The notes beneath the pieces were generated by a model that did not search any database, was not told the origin of the DNA, and worked only from the letters and a program-made list of their open reading frames with translations. From Streptomyces sp. S.PB5 (GTDB taxonomy: Bacteria; Actinomycetota; Actinomycetes; Streptomycetales; Streptomycetaceae), in NCBI RefSeq assembly GCF_030403745.1, contig NZ_JAQMWP010000002.1, forward strand, positions 845,306 through 909,305: DNA of 64,000 nucleotides, read 5' to 3'. This document shows positions 18,308 through 27,209 of this stretch, one piece after another. The translations under genes and the position numbers were made by a program. Each line of letters starts with the position of its first letter. Position 1 is the stretch's first letter.

Positions 18308-19380
18308 CGCAGCAGTCCGAGTCGACCACCACCAGCACGACCACCAGCACGGCCACCCGGGAGGCCGACGATCCGGCGGCCCTGTCCCCCCTAGCCCCCC
18401 TCGCCCCGTTCCCGCCGCTCGCCGAACCCCGCCCGCTGGGCGAACGCCGGGTCTGGCCCCGGACCTTCCACGACCGCCTGACCGCCCCGCTGCCCGGCCT
18501 CAAGGCCATGGCCCGGTTCGCCCGCGAGGGCTCGGTCCGTCCCGGCCGCGAGGGCCTCGCCGACATCCCCCGCCTGCCCTTCGCCCCCCGCCCCCTGCCC
18601 CGCGTCGACGCCCGCACGGTCGCCGTCTCCTGGGCGGGACACGCCAGTTGGGTGGTGCGGATCGGCGGTCTGACCGTCCTCACCGACCCCGTCTGGTCCC
18701 GCCGCATCCTCGGCACCCCGGCCCGGATCACCCCCGTCGGCATCCCCTGGGACGCCCTGCCGCGCGTCGACGCCGTCGTCATCAGCCACAACCACTACGA
18801 CCACCTCGACGCCCCCACCCTGCGCCGGCTCCCGCGCGACACCCCGGTCTTCGTCCCCGCCGGACTCGGCCCCTGGTTCCGCCGCCGCCGCTTCACCCTC
18901 GTCACCGAGCTCGACTGGTGGGAGGCCGCCGAACTGAACGGCGTACGCCTCGACTTCGTCCCCTCCCACCACTGGTCCAAGCGCACCCTCACCGACACCT
19001 GCCGCAGCCTCTGGGGCGGCTGGGTCCTCACCTCCAGCGACGGACAGCGGGTGTACTTCGCGGGCGACACCGGCTACGGCCACTGGTTCTCCCGCATCGG
19101 CCGCCGCTACCCCGGCATCGACCTCGCCCTCCTGCCGATCGGCGCCTACGACCCCCGCTGGTGGCTGAGCGATGTCCACTGCGACCCGGAGGAAGCGGTG
19201 CGGGCGGCACAGGACCTGGGCGCGCGCCGGATGGCCCCCATGCACTGGGGCACGTTCGTGCTGTCGGCGGAACCGGTCCTGGAGCCGCTGACCAGGGTGC
19301 GGGCGGCCTGGGAGAAGGCGGGCCTGGCGCGGGAGGACCTGTGGGACCTGCCGGTCGGAGGATCGAGGGTGCTCGGTTAG
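18304..19380 (+). CDS. MBL-fold metallo-hydrolase (NAPE-PLD/RomA-like)
   Basis: A 358-residue metallo-beta-lactamase-fold enzyme of the UlaG/NAPE-PLD-like branch. Metal motifs are AVVISHNHYDHLD (HxHxDH, ~residue 164), the His in FVPSHHWSKR, GDTGYG (~residue 260) and APMHWGTF. The ~65-residue N-terminus is Thr/Ser- and Pro-rich and probably disordered. Relatives act on phosphodiesters or N-acyl phospholipids; the substrate here is unknown. The ATG is within the stop of the preceding gene (ATGA). Its stop overlaps the stop of the convergent DedA gene. Confidence 0.87.
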   Translation: MTQQSESTTTSTTTSTATREADDPAALSPLAPLAPFPPLAEPRPLGERRVWPRTFHDRLTAPLPGLKAMARFAREGSVRPGREGLADIPRLPFAPRPLPRVDARTVAVSWAGHASWVVRIGGLTVLTDPVWSRRILGTPARITPVGIPWDALPRVDAVVISHNHYDHLDAPTLRRLPRDTPVFVPAGLGPWFRRRRFTLVTELDWWEAAELNGVRLDFVPSHHWSKRTLTDTCRSLWGGWVLTSSDGQRVYFAGDTGYGHWFSRIGRRYPGIDLALLPIGAYDPRWWLSDVHCDPEEAVRAAQDLGARRMAPMHWGTFVLSAEPVLEPLTRVRAAWEKAGLAREDLWDLPVGGSRVLG

Positions 19381-20015
19381 ACCCCGGCCGTCCCACGGAC
19401 GCGCCGCCACACGGAGGGGGCCGCGCTGATCACCACGGTCAGCGCGACCGCCGCGACCACACCCTCCCAGGGTTCGCTGAACAGCGAACCGCCGAGGATC
19501 CCGATCAGCTGATAGGTGACCGCCCAGGCCAGACAGGCCGGGAAGTTGCCCCGGACGAACCTCCGCAACGGCCACTTGGCCATGAGGCATGCCAACATCA
19601 CGGGGATCCGGCCCGCCGGCACCAGCCGCGACAGCACCAGCACCGTCACACCATGGTCGGCCAGCTTCTCCTGCGCCTGCGTCAGCCGCTCCTCCGGAGC
19701 CCGCGACCGGATCGCCTCCAGCCACCGCGACCCGTTCTTCGACCGCATCCCGCGCCGACCCAGCCAGTACAGCGTGGCGTCCCCCAGGAACGCGGCCACC
19801 GACGCCGTGACGAACACCAGCGCCAACGCGAACGGCGCGGTCTGATGGAACGCCACCACCGCCGCCGAGCTCACCAGCGCCCCGGTCGGCACGATCGGCA
19901 CCAACGCCCCGATCAACACCAGCAGGAACAGCGACGGATACCCGATCGCCTGCTGTGTGGACTCCGGCGGCACGGTCGACACGGGGGCCGCCGCCAGCAG
20001 CCAGGGCGACGTCAC
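19377..20015 (-). CDS. DedA/VTT-domain membrane protein
   Basis: A 212-residue integral membrane protein of the DedA (VTT/SNARE-associated) family, which includes lipid scramblases and undecaprenyl-phosphate transporters. Family marks are the re-entrant segment with AAFLGDATLYWLGRR and VLVLSRLVPAGRIPVMLA, plus about five hydrophobic spans. The start is the GTG overlapping the stop of the upstream metallo-hydrolase (GTGA), so it is translated after that gene. The stop codon is interleaved with that of the opposite gene. Confidence 0.85.
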   Translation of the reverse strand: MTSPWLLAAAPVSTVPPESTQQAIGYPSLFLLVLIGALVPIVPTGALVSSAAVVAFHQTAPFALALVFVTASVAAFLGDATLYWLGRRGMRSKNGSRWLEAIRSRAPEERLTQAQEKLADHGVTVLVLSRLVPAGRIPVMLACLMAKWPLRRFVRGNFPACLAWAVTYQLIGILGGSLFSEPWEGVVAAVALTVVISAAPSVWRRVRGTAGV

Positions 20016-20785
20016 CGCGCCACCCCCGGCCGCACGCTCTCCCCGTGCCCCAGCAGATGCACCGCCACCCCCGGCGCCCGCTCCGCCGCGAGCCGCACGA
20101 ACTCCGCACCGGGCGCGTGGAATTCATGGGGGCGCACGGCGTCCATCCCGATCGGCCAGTACGTGCCGTAGTGCACCGGCACCGCGCTCACCGGATCGAG
20201 CTGCGCCAGTGCCTGCGCCGCCCGCCCCGCGTCCAGGTGCCCCTCCCCGAGATGCGGGCCCCAGCCCCCCACCGGCAGCAACGCCACATCGACCGGCCCG
20301 ACCTCCTTGGCCATCGAGTCGAACAACCCGGTGTCCCCGGCGAAGTACGTCCGCGCCTCACCCTCGACGACATACCCGAGCGCGGGGGAGCGATGCGGCC
20401 CGACCGGCAGCCGCCGCCCGTCGTGCAGAGCGGGGACCGCCCGTACGACGACGTCCCCCACCGCCGTCTCGTCGCCGGGTGAGACCTCGCTGACGTGCAG
20501 ATGGGCGAGCCGGCGCAGCCCCGGTACGGCACGGGCCGCACCCCGGGGCACGAGCAGGCGCGTGCCCGGCGCGAGCCGCTGCAGGGAGGGAACGTGCAGA
20601 TGATCGGCGTGCAGATGGGAGACGAGCGCCACGTCCGCACGCCAGGCGGTCGGCGGCGGTACCGCGCCCCGGCGGCGGCGCAGATGTGCGAGCCGGCGGG
20701 CGAACAGAGGGTCGGTGAGCACACGTACGTCCGAGTCCGCGACCGTGCAGGTGGCGTGACCCCACCACGTGATCTCCACCGGCAC
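20012..20785 (-). CDS. MBL-fold metallo-hydrolase (UlaG/UPF0173-like)
   Basis: A 257-residue metallo-beta-lactamase-fold enzyme. It begins with VEITWWGHATCTVADSDVRV, typical of the UlaG branch, and has VALVSHLHADHLHVPSL (HxHxDH), GDTGLFDSMA and VPVHYGTYWP for metal binding. The substrate is not evident. The GTG start at 20785 follows GGAGG. It is coupled to the DedA gene. With the other MBL gene at 18304 it frames DedA, suggesting envelope-lipid chemistry, which is inference. Confidence 0.87.
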   Translation of the reverse strand: MPVEITWWGHATCTVADSDVRVLTDPLFARRLAHLRRRRGAVPPPTAWRADVALVSHLHADHLHVPSLQRLAPGTRLLVPRGAARAVPGLRRLAHLHVSEVSPGDETAVGDVVVRAVPALHDGRRLPVGPHRSPALGYVVEGEARTYFAGDTGLFDSMAKEVGPVDVALLPVGGWGPHLGEGHLDAGRAAQALAQLDPVSAVPVHYGTYWPIGMDAVRPHEFHAPGAEFVRLAAERAPGVAVHLLGHGESVRPGVAR

Positions 20786-20868
20786 CTCTTTGCCTCCTTC
20801 GCGCGACTCCCCGAAGCCTACGGGCAGGAGTAGGGTCGGCGGCGAAACCCGGAGGTGAGGGGGACGCC

Positions 20869-21270
20869 ATGGGACCGGTCCGCGTGACGGCGATCGCGAG
20901 TCTGACGCCGCTGGAGGAGCTGGAAGCGGACCCCTTCCTGGTGGACTCCCGCAGCCAGCACGCGATGTGCGCCCGCTGGGCCGCCGAGCGGGGCTACATC
21001 GTCAGCCGGGAACTCCTCGTACGGGGCCTGCGCGCCGACCACTGCGTCCTGTGGGACGGCGTCCGTCCGGGCACCGACCTCTTCGTCGCACCCAGCCGCC
21101 GCGTCCTGGAGAGCGCCCTGTCCTCGGTCGAGGAGTTCGTCGCCGAGTGCGCGCGGCGCGGGGTGCGGGTGGAGACCGTGGGGTCCGCGGAACCGTCGTA
21201 CGACGCCCAGATGAAGGCCCGGATCCACCGCCGCCTGTCGATGCCGACGGCGGGGTACGACGGCCGTTGA
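20869..21270 (+). CDS. Conserved hypothetical protein (possible resolvase-like fold)
   Basis: A 133-residue protein. The segment HAMCARWAAERGYIVSRELL, then FVAPSRRVLESALSSVEEFV, then ARRGVRVETVG, recalls the spacing of strands and helices in the serine-recombinase N-terminal domain (dates of the form 'CxxWAxxxGY'). The catalytic Ser motif is not present. I cannot assign a function. GGAGG precedes the ATG at 20869. It stands alone between divergent and same-strand neighbours. Confidence 0.6.
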   Translation: MGPVRVTAIASLTPLEELEADPFLVDSRSQHAMCARWAAERGYIVSRELLVRGLRADHCVLWDGVRPGTDLFVAPSRRVLESALSSVEEFVAECARRGVRVETVGSAEPSYDAQMKARIHRRLSMPTAGYDGR

Positions 21271-21356
21271 CGCCGTCGCGGGGACACCGGGGCACCTCCG
21301 TCCGTTGTGGCAGGGTGGGCACAGGCCCGCGTCGGCGACGGGCCGGAACGTGAGGT

Positions 21357-23435
21357 GTGCGGGGCGTGCGAGGCGGGCGTTGGCGGCGGGCCGCCAGTCA
21401 GGCGGGGCGCAGTGTCACGGTGTGGGCCGTTTCGACCCTCACCATGCTGGTGCTCGCCGGGATCCTGCCGGACTTCCAGCTCAGGTCGGCGGACGGGGAC
21501 AGCGCGACCGACATCGCCGTCACCGCGGCCCTCGGCGCCGGCGCCTTCGGTGTGCTGTCGGCCCTGGTCTGGCCGCTCCTCGTACGGCTCCTGCTGCTGG
21601 TGCCCGCGCTCGTGCTCGGCCTGCTGGTCTTCGTCCTCAACGGCTTCCTGCTGCTGCTGGCCCTGCGGCTGAACCCCACCGAGCGCGGCGCGGCCGCCTG
21701 GGAGACGGCGGTCGTGGTGGCCGCCGTGATGTCGGCCGTCGCCTCCGCCACCGGCGCCGCCCTCGCCGTGCGCGACGACGACGCCTACCGCCGCCGCCTC
21801 TACCGGCTCGCCGACCGCCGCCGCAGAGCCGGACCGGCGGGCCCGTCCTCACCCGGGACCGTCTTCCTCCAGCTGGACGGGGTCGGCCACGACGTCCTCC
21901 AGGCCGCGGTGAAGAAGGGCGTCATGCCCACCGTCGCCCAGTGGCTGGACGGCACCCACCGGCTCACCCCGTGGCGCACCGACTGGTCCAGCCAGACCGG
22001 CGCCAGCCAGCTCGGCATCCTGCACGGCAGCAACGAGGACGTGCCCGCCTTCCGCTGGTACGAGAAGGACAAGCAGGAGGTGATGGTCTGCAACCGCCCC
22101 ACCAGCGCCGCCGAACTCCAGCGCCGGGCGGTCGAACGCACCGGTGACGGCGGCCTGCTGAGCGCCGACGGCGCCAGCCGCGGCAACCTCTTCAGCGGCG
22201 GCGCCGACGAGCAGGCCCTCGTCCTGTCCATCGCCACCCGCCGCCGCAGCCGCGAGAACCGGTCCCGCGCGGGCTACTTCGCCTACTTCTCCGACCCCGC
22301 CAACGCCGTCCGCACGGCCCTGTCCTTCTTCGCCGAGGTCGGCCGGGAGATCGGTCAGTCGACCCGGTCCCGCACCTGCCGGGTCCGTCCGCGCGTCAGA
22401 CGCGGCGGCCTCTACCCGTTCATCCGTGCCTTCGCCACCGTCGTCGAACGCGACGTCGTCGTCGCCGCGGTGATGGGCGACATGCTCGCCGGACGCACCG
22501 CCGTCTACGCCGACCTCGTGGCGTACGACGAGGTCGCCCACCACTCGGGACCGCACAGCCGGGACGCCGAGAAGGTCCTCGAACGCCTCGACCGCTCCCT
22601 GGCGTTGATCGAGAAGATCGCCGAGCACGCCCCGCGCCCGTACCGGATCGTCGTCCTGTCCGATCACGGCCAGAGCCCCGGCGAGACCTTCCAGGCCCGC
22701 TACGGGCTTACCCTCGGCGACCTGGTGCGGGCCGGCTGCGGACTGCCCGTGCCGCGCAAGGCGCAGCGCACCCACAGCGGCGCCGAGGCCCGCGCCGCCG
22801 TGCGCGCCGCGCTGCGCCGCCCCGTCGAGGAGAGCGGCGAACAGCACCGTCCCTCGCGCAGCCGCCGCTCCGAGCCGCTCGTCCTGGCCTCCGGCAACCT
22901 CGGTCTGATCTCCTTCCCGGACGTCCACCACCGGATGACCAAGGAGGAGATCGACGCCCGCCACCCCGCCCTGCTGACCACCCTCGCCAACCACCCCGGC
23001 ATCGGCTTCCTGCTCGTCCGGAGCGAGGAGCACGGGGGAGTGGTGCTCGGCCCGTTCGGCACCGAGATCCCCCTCGACCGACTCGACGAGAACCCGGGCC
23101 CGTTGGCCGCCTTCGGGCCGGGTGCCGCCGACGCCGTACGCCGCACGCACGGGTTCGAGCACACCGCCGATGTCATGGTCAACTCCTGGTACGACCCGGC
23201 CGAGGGCGAAGTCCTCGCGTTCGAGGAGCAGATCGGCTCGCACGGCGGGCTCGGCGGCGCGCAGGGGCGGCCGTTCCTGCTGTCGCCGGTCGTCCTCTCC
23301 GCACCGGTCGCAGGCGAGCAGGAACTCGTCGGCGCCGAACACGTCCACCGTGTCCTGCGGCGCTGGCTGCGGGAATCGGACGGTCCCCAGGTGCCGTTGA
23401 CGGAACGTCAGGACGAAGACCGGCGCGCGGCATAG
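21357..23435 (+). CDS. Holin-like membrane domain fused to an alkaline-phosphatase-superfamily phosphodiesterase
   Basis: A 692-residue protein. The N-terminal ~150 residues hold four hydrophobic spans arranged like a phage-holin/superfamily IV membrane domain (WAVSTLTMLVLAGILPDFQL, LLLLVPALVLGLLVFVLNGF). From residue ~165 a phosphodiesterase/alkaline-phosphatase-fold domain begins with TVFLQLDGVGHDVLQAAV (metal Asp) and MPTVAQWL; VAYDEVAHHSGPHS and VVLSDHGQSPG carry further metal ligands. The likely role is a membrane-tethered hydrolase of a phosphodiester substrate. The GTG at 21357 was chosen because it opens just before the membrane domain; the Shine-Dalgarno sequence is weak. It is upstream of the MoxR gene. 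Confidence 0.8.
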   Translation: MRGVRGGRWRRAASQAGRSVTVWAVSTLTMLVLAGILPDFQLRSADGDSATDIAVTAALGAGAFGVLSALVWPLLVRLLLLVPALVLGLLVFVLNGFLLLLALRLNPTERGAAAWETAVVVAAVMSAVASATGAALAVRDDDAYRRRLYRLADRRRRAGPAGPSSPGTVFLQLDGVGHDVLQAAVKKGVMPTVAQWLDGTHRLTPWRTDWSSQTGASQLGILHGSNEDVPAFRWYEKDKQEVMVCNRPTSAAELQRRAVERTGDGGLLSADGASRGNLFSGGADEQALVLSIATRRRSRENRSRAGYFAYFSDPANAVRTALSFFAEVGREIGQSTRSRTCRVRPRVRRGGLYPFIRAFATVVERDVVVAAVMGDMLAGRTAVYADLVAYDEVAHHSGPHSRDAEKVLERLDRSLALIEKIAEHAPRPYRIVVLSDHGQSPGETFQARYGLTLGDLVRAGCGLPVPRKAQRTHSGAEARAAVRAALRRPVEESGEQHRPSRSRRSEPLVLASGNLGLISFPDVHHRMTKEEIDARHPALLTTLANHPGIGFLLVRSEEHGGVVLGPFGTEIPLDRLDENPGPLAAFGPGAADAVRRTHGFEHTADVMVNSWYDPAEGEVLAFEEQIGSHGGLGGAQGRPFLLSPVVLSAPVAGEQELVGAEHVHRVLRRWLRESDGPQVPLTERQDEDRRAA

Positions 23436-23567
23436 GTGTTGAGGTCTGCCCGGTCGCCGCCGCACGCCCGATAAATCGAGTGCGCCCGGCGCCGGCCCCG
23501 CACACACTGTTCGTATCGGACCCCGCGCACCGGCGCGCCCTTCTCGAACATCTCCTGGAGCCACTTC

Positions 23568-24629
23568 TTGCAGGCATCCGTCACCGTCACTCCCGCCCGC
23601 CTCCCGGAGCTCCTCCTCGGTCTCGCGACCGTGCGGCCGGTCTTCATCTGGGGCGCCCCCGGCATCGGAAAGTCCTCCCTGGTACGGGAGTTCGCGGATT
23701 CCCTGGGCCTGGAGTGCGTGAGTCTGCTGGGCACCCAGCTCGCCCCCGAGGACCTGATCGGCGTGCCCCAGATCCGCGACGGGCGCTCGGTGTTCTGCCC
23801 GCCGGAGGCCATCGCCCGCGACGAGCCGTACTGCCTGTTCCTGGACGAGCTCAACGCGGCCACCCCGGACGTCCAGAAGGCGTTCTACTCGCTGATCCTG
23901 GACCGCCGTATCGGCAACTACGACCTCCCGGACGGCTCGATCGTCATCGGCGCCGGCAACCGCGCCACCGACAACGCCCTCGCCCGCCCCATCGCCTCCG
24001 CGCTGGTCAACCGGCTCGCCCACGTCCATCTGGAGGCCTCCGCCAAGGACTGGCTGGTCTGGGCCGCGGGCAACGGCATCCACCCCTGGATCCTGGACCA
24101 CCTCACCGACCGGCCCGACCATCTGTGGTCCAAGCCGCCCAAGACCGAGGAACCCTTCTCCACGCCCCGCTCCTGGCACATGCTCTCCGACGCCCTGCAC
24201 TCCTTCGGCCACGGCCTCGACGAGGAGACGCTGAAGGTCATCGCGCACGGCACGCTGACGCCCGCGCACGCCACCGCGTTCTGCGGCTACGTCAAGATCG
24301 TGCGCAGCCAGTACGGCATCGAGGCCATCATCAAGGGCGACGCCCGCTGGCCGCACCGCATGGAGGACCGCGACCTCCTCTACTACCTCGCCGAGTCCTT
24401 CCGCGGCCGCCTCATCAAGGAACTGCCCGCGAGCAAGGAGCACCTGTCGGCGACCGGCCAGCAGACCGCGTACCGCGCCAAGTCGCTGCTCGTGCAGCTC
24501 GCCGAGATCTCGGTCGAGGTCGCCCAGAGCGTCATCGCCCCGGACACCGACGGCAACCCGCTGCTGCCGGCCTGGTTCCTGGTCGAGTCGGCACGGGACA
24601 TGCCACGGCTGGTGGAGGCGCGGCAGTGA
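23568..24629 (+). CDS. MoxR-type AAA ATPase
   Basis: A 353-residue AAA+ ATPase. Walker A is VFIWGAPGIGKSSLVREFAD (~residue 25), Walker B is YCLFLDELNAATPDVQKAFY, and the sensor 1 region is VIGAGNRATDNALARPI. This is the MoxR/RavA class, whose members work with VWA-domain partners to remodel proteins or insert metals. The partner is the next gene, 133 bases downstream. The start at 23568 is a TTG with a modest CTGGAG upstream; it is the least certain part of the call. Such genes occur paired in many Actinobacteria, but their targets are largely unknown. Confidence 0.87.
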   Translation: MQASVTVTPARLPELLLGLATVRPVFIWGAPGIGKSSLVREFADSLGLECVSLLGTQLAPEDLIGVPQIRDGRSVFCPPEAIARDEPYCLFLDELNAATPDVQKAFYSLILDRRIGNYDLPDGSIVIGAGNRATDNALARPIASALVNRLAHVHLEASAKDWLVWAAGNGIHPWILDHLTDRPDHLWSKPPKTEEPFSTPRSWHMLSDALHSFGHGLDEETLKVIAHGTLTPAHATAFCGYVKIVRSQYGIEAIIKGDARWPHRMEDRDLLYYLAESFRGRLIKELPASKEHLSATGQQTAYRAKSLLVQLAEISVEVAQSVIAPDTDGNPLLPAWFLVESARDMPRLVEARQ

Positions 24630-24762
24630 GCCAGGCGCTCCGCTGGACCGGCGATGCCGTCGAGGCTGGTCGCGCCCCGGGGCGGAGCCGCAGCCGGCCC
24701 GGTGCTGCGACGCCGTACGCGCAGCCGCCGCGTAGGCAGCGACTGCGCGAGGAGCCGCCGCG

Positions 24763-26571
24763 GTGAGCCGTAGCCATGCCCCCAAGCCGCCCAAGAAGGA
24801 CCTCGCCGCCGAGGCCTTCGCCGAGGGCATGCGCCTGGTGCGGGCCAACCGGGCGCTCGCCGCCGTCGGGTTCAGCACCTGCCGCAAGGAGGACTGCCCG
24901 GACGCGCCCGCCTCCGGGCTCGTCCGCGTCGACTCCGACGGCATCGTGCACGCCCACCCCACCCGCCGCGCCGACCCCGCCGACTGGGCCTGGGCGGTCG
25001 CCCACGCCGTCATCCACCTCGGCTTCGGCCATGTACCGGCGAAGGAGGGCCGCCGGACCCAGCCGGACCGGTTCGAGCTCGCGGCCCGCTGCGCCGTCGT
25101 CAACCGCTTCCTGCTCGGCTTCTCCATCGGCCGCACCCCAGACAGCCTGCCGCCGTCCTACCCCGACGGCGACGAGGAGCAGCTCGCCGCCCGCTGGCGC
25201 CGCGACGGCATCCCGCCCGCGTACGAGCACTGCGGCACGGCGGGTCACGAGCCGGACCAGCTGCTGGTGCCCTGGGACACCTGGATGGGCGGCACCCCCA
25301 AGAACTGGCAGCTGGAGTTCGCCCACGCCCTCACCCGTACCGTCGCCACCGCCATGGACGTCGCCGGCGGCCGCCGCGGCTCGATGCGCGGCGGCCCCAC
25401 CCGGCTCCAGCCCTGGGAACGGGCGCTCAGCTGGTTCGTCTCCTCCTACCCGCTGCTCGGCGGCATCGCGGCCGGCATCACCCTGGTCGCCGACGCCGAA
25501 CTCGCCCGCGCCCACGACATCTCCGTCGCCGCGGTGAACGCCGAGCTCGCCGAGATCTACATCAACCCGCTGCGCGAACTCGACGACGAGGAATGGCGGT
25601 TCGTCCTCGCCCACGAGATGCTGCACGCCGCTCTGCGCCACGGCGACCGCTGCGGCACCCGCGACCCGTACCTCTTCAACATCGCCTGCGACTACGTCAT
25701 CAACGGCTGGCTCACCGAGATGCAGGTCGGCACCATGCCCGACGGACTCCTGTACGACGCCGGCCTCAAGGACCTCTCCGCGGAGGAGGTCTACGACCGT
25801 ATCGCCGGCGACCTGCGCCGGATGCGGCGCCTGGGCACCCTGCGCGGCAAGGGCCTCGGCGACGTCCTCGGCGGCCCGCTCGGCTCGCCCCGCGACTACG
25901 TCGACCTCGACGAGTTCTACCGCCGCGGCCTCGGCATGGGCCTGGATCTGCACCAGGAGCAGTGCCGCGGCTTCCTGCCCGGCGGCCTGGTCGAGGAGAT
26001 CCGCGCGCTCAGCCACCCGCCCCTGCCCTGGGACGCCCGACTGGCGCGCTGGTTCGACGAGTTCGTACCCCGCCCCGAGGCCCTCAGGTCGTACGCCCGG
26101 CCCTCGCGCCGCCAGTCCTCCACGCCCGACATCCCGCGCGCGGGCCGGTACTTCCCGCCCGAGGAGATCGCCCGCTGCACCTTCGGCGTCGTCCTCGACA
26201 CCTCCGGCTCCATGGACCGCACCCTGCTCGGCAAGGCGCTGGGCGCCATCGCCTCGTACGCCGGGTCCAGGGACGTACCGGCCGCCCGGGTCGTCTTCTG
26301 CGACGCCGCCCCGCACGACGCCGGATATCTGCCGGTCACCGAGATCGCCGGCCGGGTCCGCGTCCGCGGCCGTGGCGGTACGGTCCTGCAGCCCGGGATC
26401 GATCTGCTGCACCGCGCGGACGACTTCCCGCCCGGTGCGCCGGTGCTGGTGATCACGGACGGCTGGTGCGATGTGCTGCGGGTGCGGCGCGAGCACGCCT
26501 ATCTGATCCCGGAGGGTGCGCGGCTGCCCTTCAGCGCTCGTGGACCGGTCTTCAGGGTGAGCAGGGCCTGA
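24763..26571 (+). CDS. VWA-like protein with HExxH motif (DUF2201 type)
   Basis: A 602-residue protein. Near residue 280 it has EWRFVLAHEMLHAALRHGDR, an HExxH zinc-metallopeptidase-type motif with a third His, in the N-terminal region typical of DUF2201. The C-terminal domain is VWA-like: TFGVVLDTSGSMDRTLLGKA (MIDAS DxSxS, ~residue 479), a conserved FCDAAPHDA block and VLVITDGWCDV. A first DUF2201-like block (WAWAVAHAVIHLGFGH) near residue 80 resembles the same motif with a degenerate second His pair. It is paired with the MoxR ATPase upstream. Whether it is a real protease is unknown; the ligands for zinc are present in the central motif. Confidence 0.85.
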   Translation: MSRSHAPKPPKKDLAAEAFAEGMRLVRANRALAAVGFSTCRKEDCPDAPASGLVRVDSDGIVHAHPTRRADPADWAWAVAHAVIHLGFGHVPAKEGRRTQPDRFELAARCAVVNRFLLGFSIGRTPDSLPPSYPDGDEEQLAARWRRDGIPPAYEHCGTAGHEPDQLLVPWDTWMGGTPKNWQLEFAHALTRTVATAMDVAGGRRGSMRGGPTRLQPWERALSWFVSSYPLLGGIAAGITLVADAELARAHDISVAAVNAELAEIYINPLRELDDEEWRFVLAHEMLHAALRHGDRCGTRDPYLFNIACDYVINGWLTEMQVGTMPDGLLYDAGLKDLSAEEVYDRIAGDLRRMRRLGTLRGKGLGDVLGGPLGSPRDYVDLDEFYRRGLGMGLDLHQEQCRGFLPGGLVEEIRALSHPPLPWDARLARWFDEFVPRPEALRSYARPSRRQSSTPDIPRAGRYFPPEEIARCTFGVVLDTSGSMDRTLLGKALGAIASYAGSRDVPAARVVFCDAAPHDAGYLPVTEIAGRVRVRGRGGTVLQPGIDLLHRADDFPPGAPVLVITDGWCDVLRVRREHAYLIPEGARLPFSARGPVFRVSRA

Positions 26572-26626
26572 GTGTGATCGGATGGGGTCCACAACCCGGA
26601 ACCGGGACCACACGAAAGGACTGACC

Positions 26627-27055
26627 GTGGCTACCACGCGCTCCGCACACACTGTCTGGGAAGGCAACCTGCTCGAGGGCAACGGCGTCGTCTCCTTCGA
26701 CTCCTCCGGCGCCATCGCCCAGCAGCCGGTGACGTGGGCTTCCCGCGCCCAGGAGGCGAACGGCAAGACCAGCCCCGAGGAGCTGATCGCGGCCGCCCAC
26801 TCCAGCTGCTTCTCGATGGCGTTCTCGCACGCCCTCGCGGGGGCCGGCACCCCGCCCACCAAGCTCACCACCTCGGCCGACGTCACCTTCCAGCCGGGTG
26901 AGGGCATCACCGGCATCCACCTCACCGTCGAGGGCACCGTGCCCGGCATCGACGAGGACGCGTTCGTCGCGGCGGCGGAGCAGGCGAAGGTGAACTGCCC
27001 CGTCAGCCAGGCCCTGAAGGCGGTTCCGATCACCCTCTCCGCCAAGCTCGCCTGA
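26627..27055 (+). CDS. OsmC family peroxiredoxin
   Basis: A 142-residue OsmC-type hydroperoxide reductase. The two catalytic Cys are in [16 protein letters not shown] (peroxidatic, ~residue 60) and [14 protein letters not shown] (resolving, ~residue 125), with the usual [10 protein letters not shown] before the first. It reduces organic hydroperoxides. The GTG at 26627 follows AAAGGA. A strong hairpin terminator follows at 27071-27106. It is close to other oxidative-stress genes of the window, but it is 55 bases behind the VWA gene and may be transcribed with it. Confidence 0.92.
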   Translation: MATTRSAHTVWEGNLLEGNGVVSFDSSGAIAQQPVTWASRAQEANGKTSPEELIAAAHSSCFSMAFSHALAGAGTPPTKLTTSADVTFQPGEGITGIHLTVEGTVPGIDEDAFVAAAEQAKVNCPVSQALKAVPITLSAKLA

Positions 27056-27070
27056 CGTCTGCGTACGTTC

Positions 27071-27106
27071 CGATGCCGCGCCCCGGTCCATGGGGGCGCG
27101 GCATCG
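27071..27106 (+). terminator. Hairpin terminator after OsmC gene
   Basis: A perfect 14-bp stem (27071-27084 with 27093-27106) and an 8-base loop, 16 bases after the osmC stop. There is no T-tract, as is usual in Streptomyces. Confidence 0.75.
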
Positions 27107-27143
27107 GCGCTTTCCGGGGTACCCGGCTTTCGGGGTACGCGGC

Positions 27144-27173
27144 ATTGACAACAGCGCACTCAAGTTTTGTGCT
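27144..27173 (+). promoter_or_regulatory. dnaK promoter with HAIR-like (HspR) operator
   Basis: TTGACA at 27145-27150 and TGTGCT at 27168-27173 (17-base spacer) form a vegetative-type promoter. ACTCAAG at 27158-27164 is a perfect right half of the HspR HAIR element (CTTGAGT-N7-ACTCAAG); the left half ATTGACA at 27144-27150 keeps four of seven bases at the correct 7-base spacing and overlaps the -35. HspR control is inferred. Confidence 0.6.
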
Positions 27174-27209
27174 GGAGTCCGGGAAGTGCCCTGGCGGAAG
27201 GGGACAGCG

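Noticed and set aside
21849..25136. A 1095-codon minus-strand ORF across the phosphodiesterase and MoxR genes.
   Set aside because: It is an antisense frame of well-supported genes and its protein is Gly/Ala/Val/Arg low complexity with no family match that I recognise.
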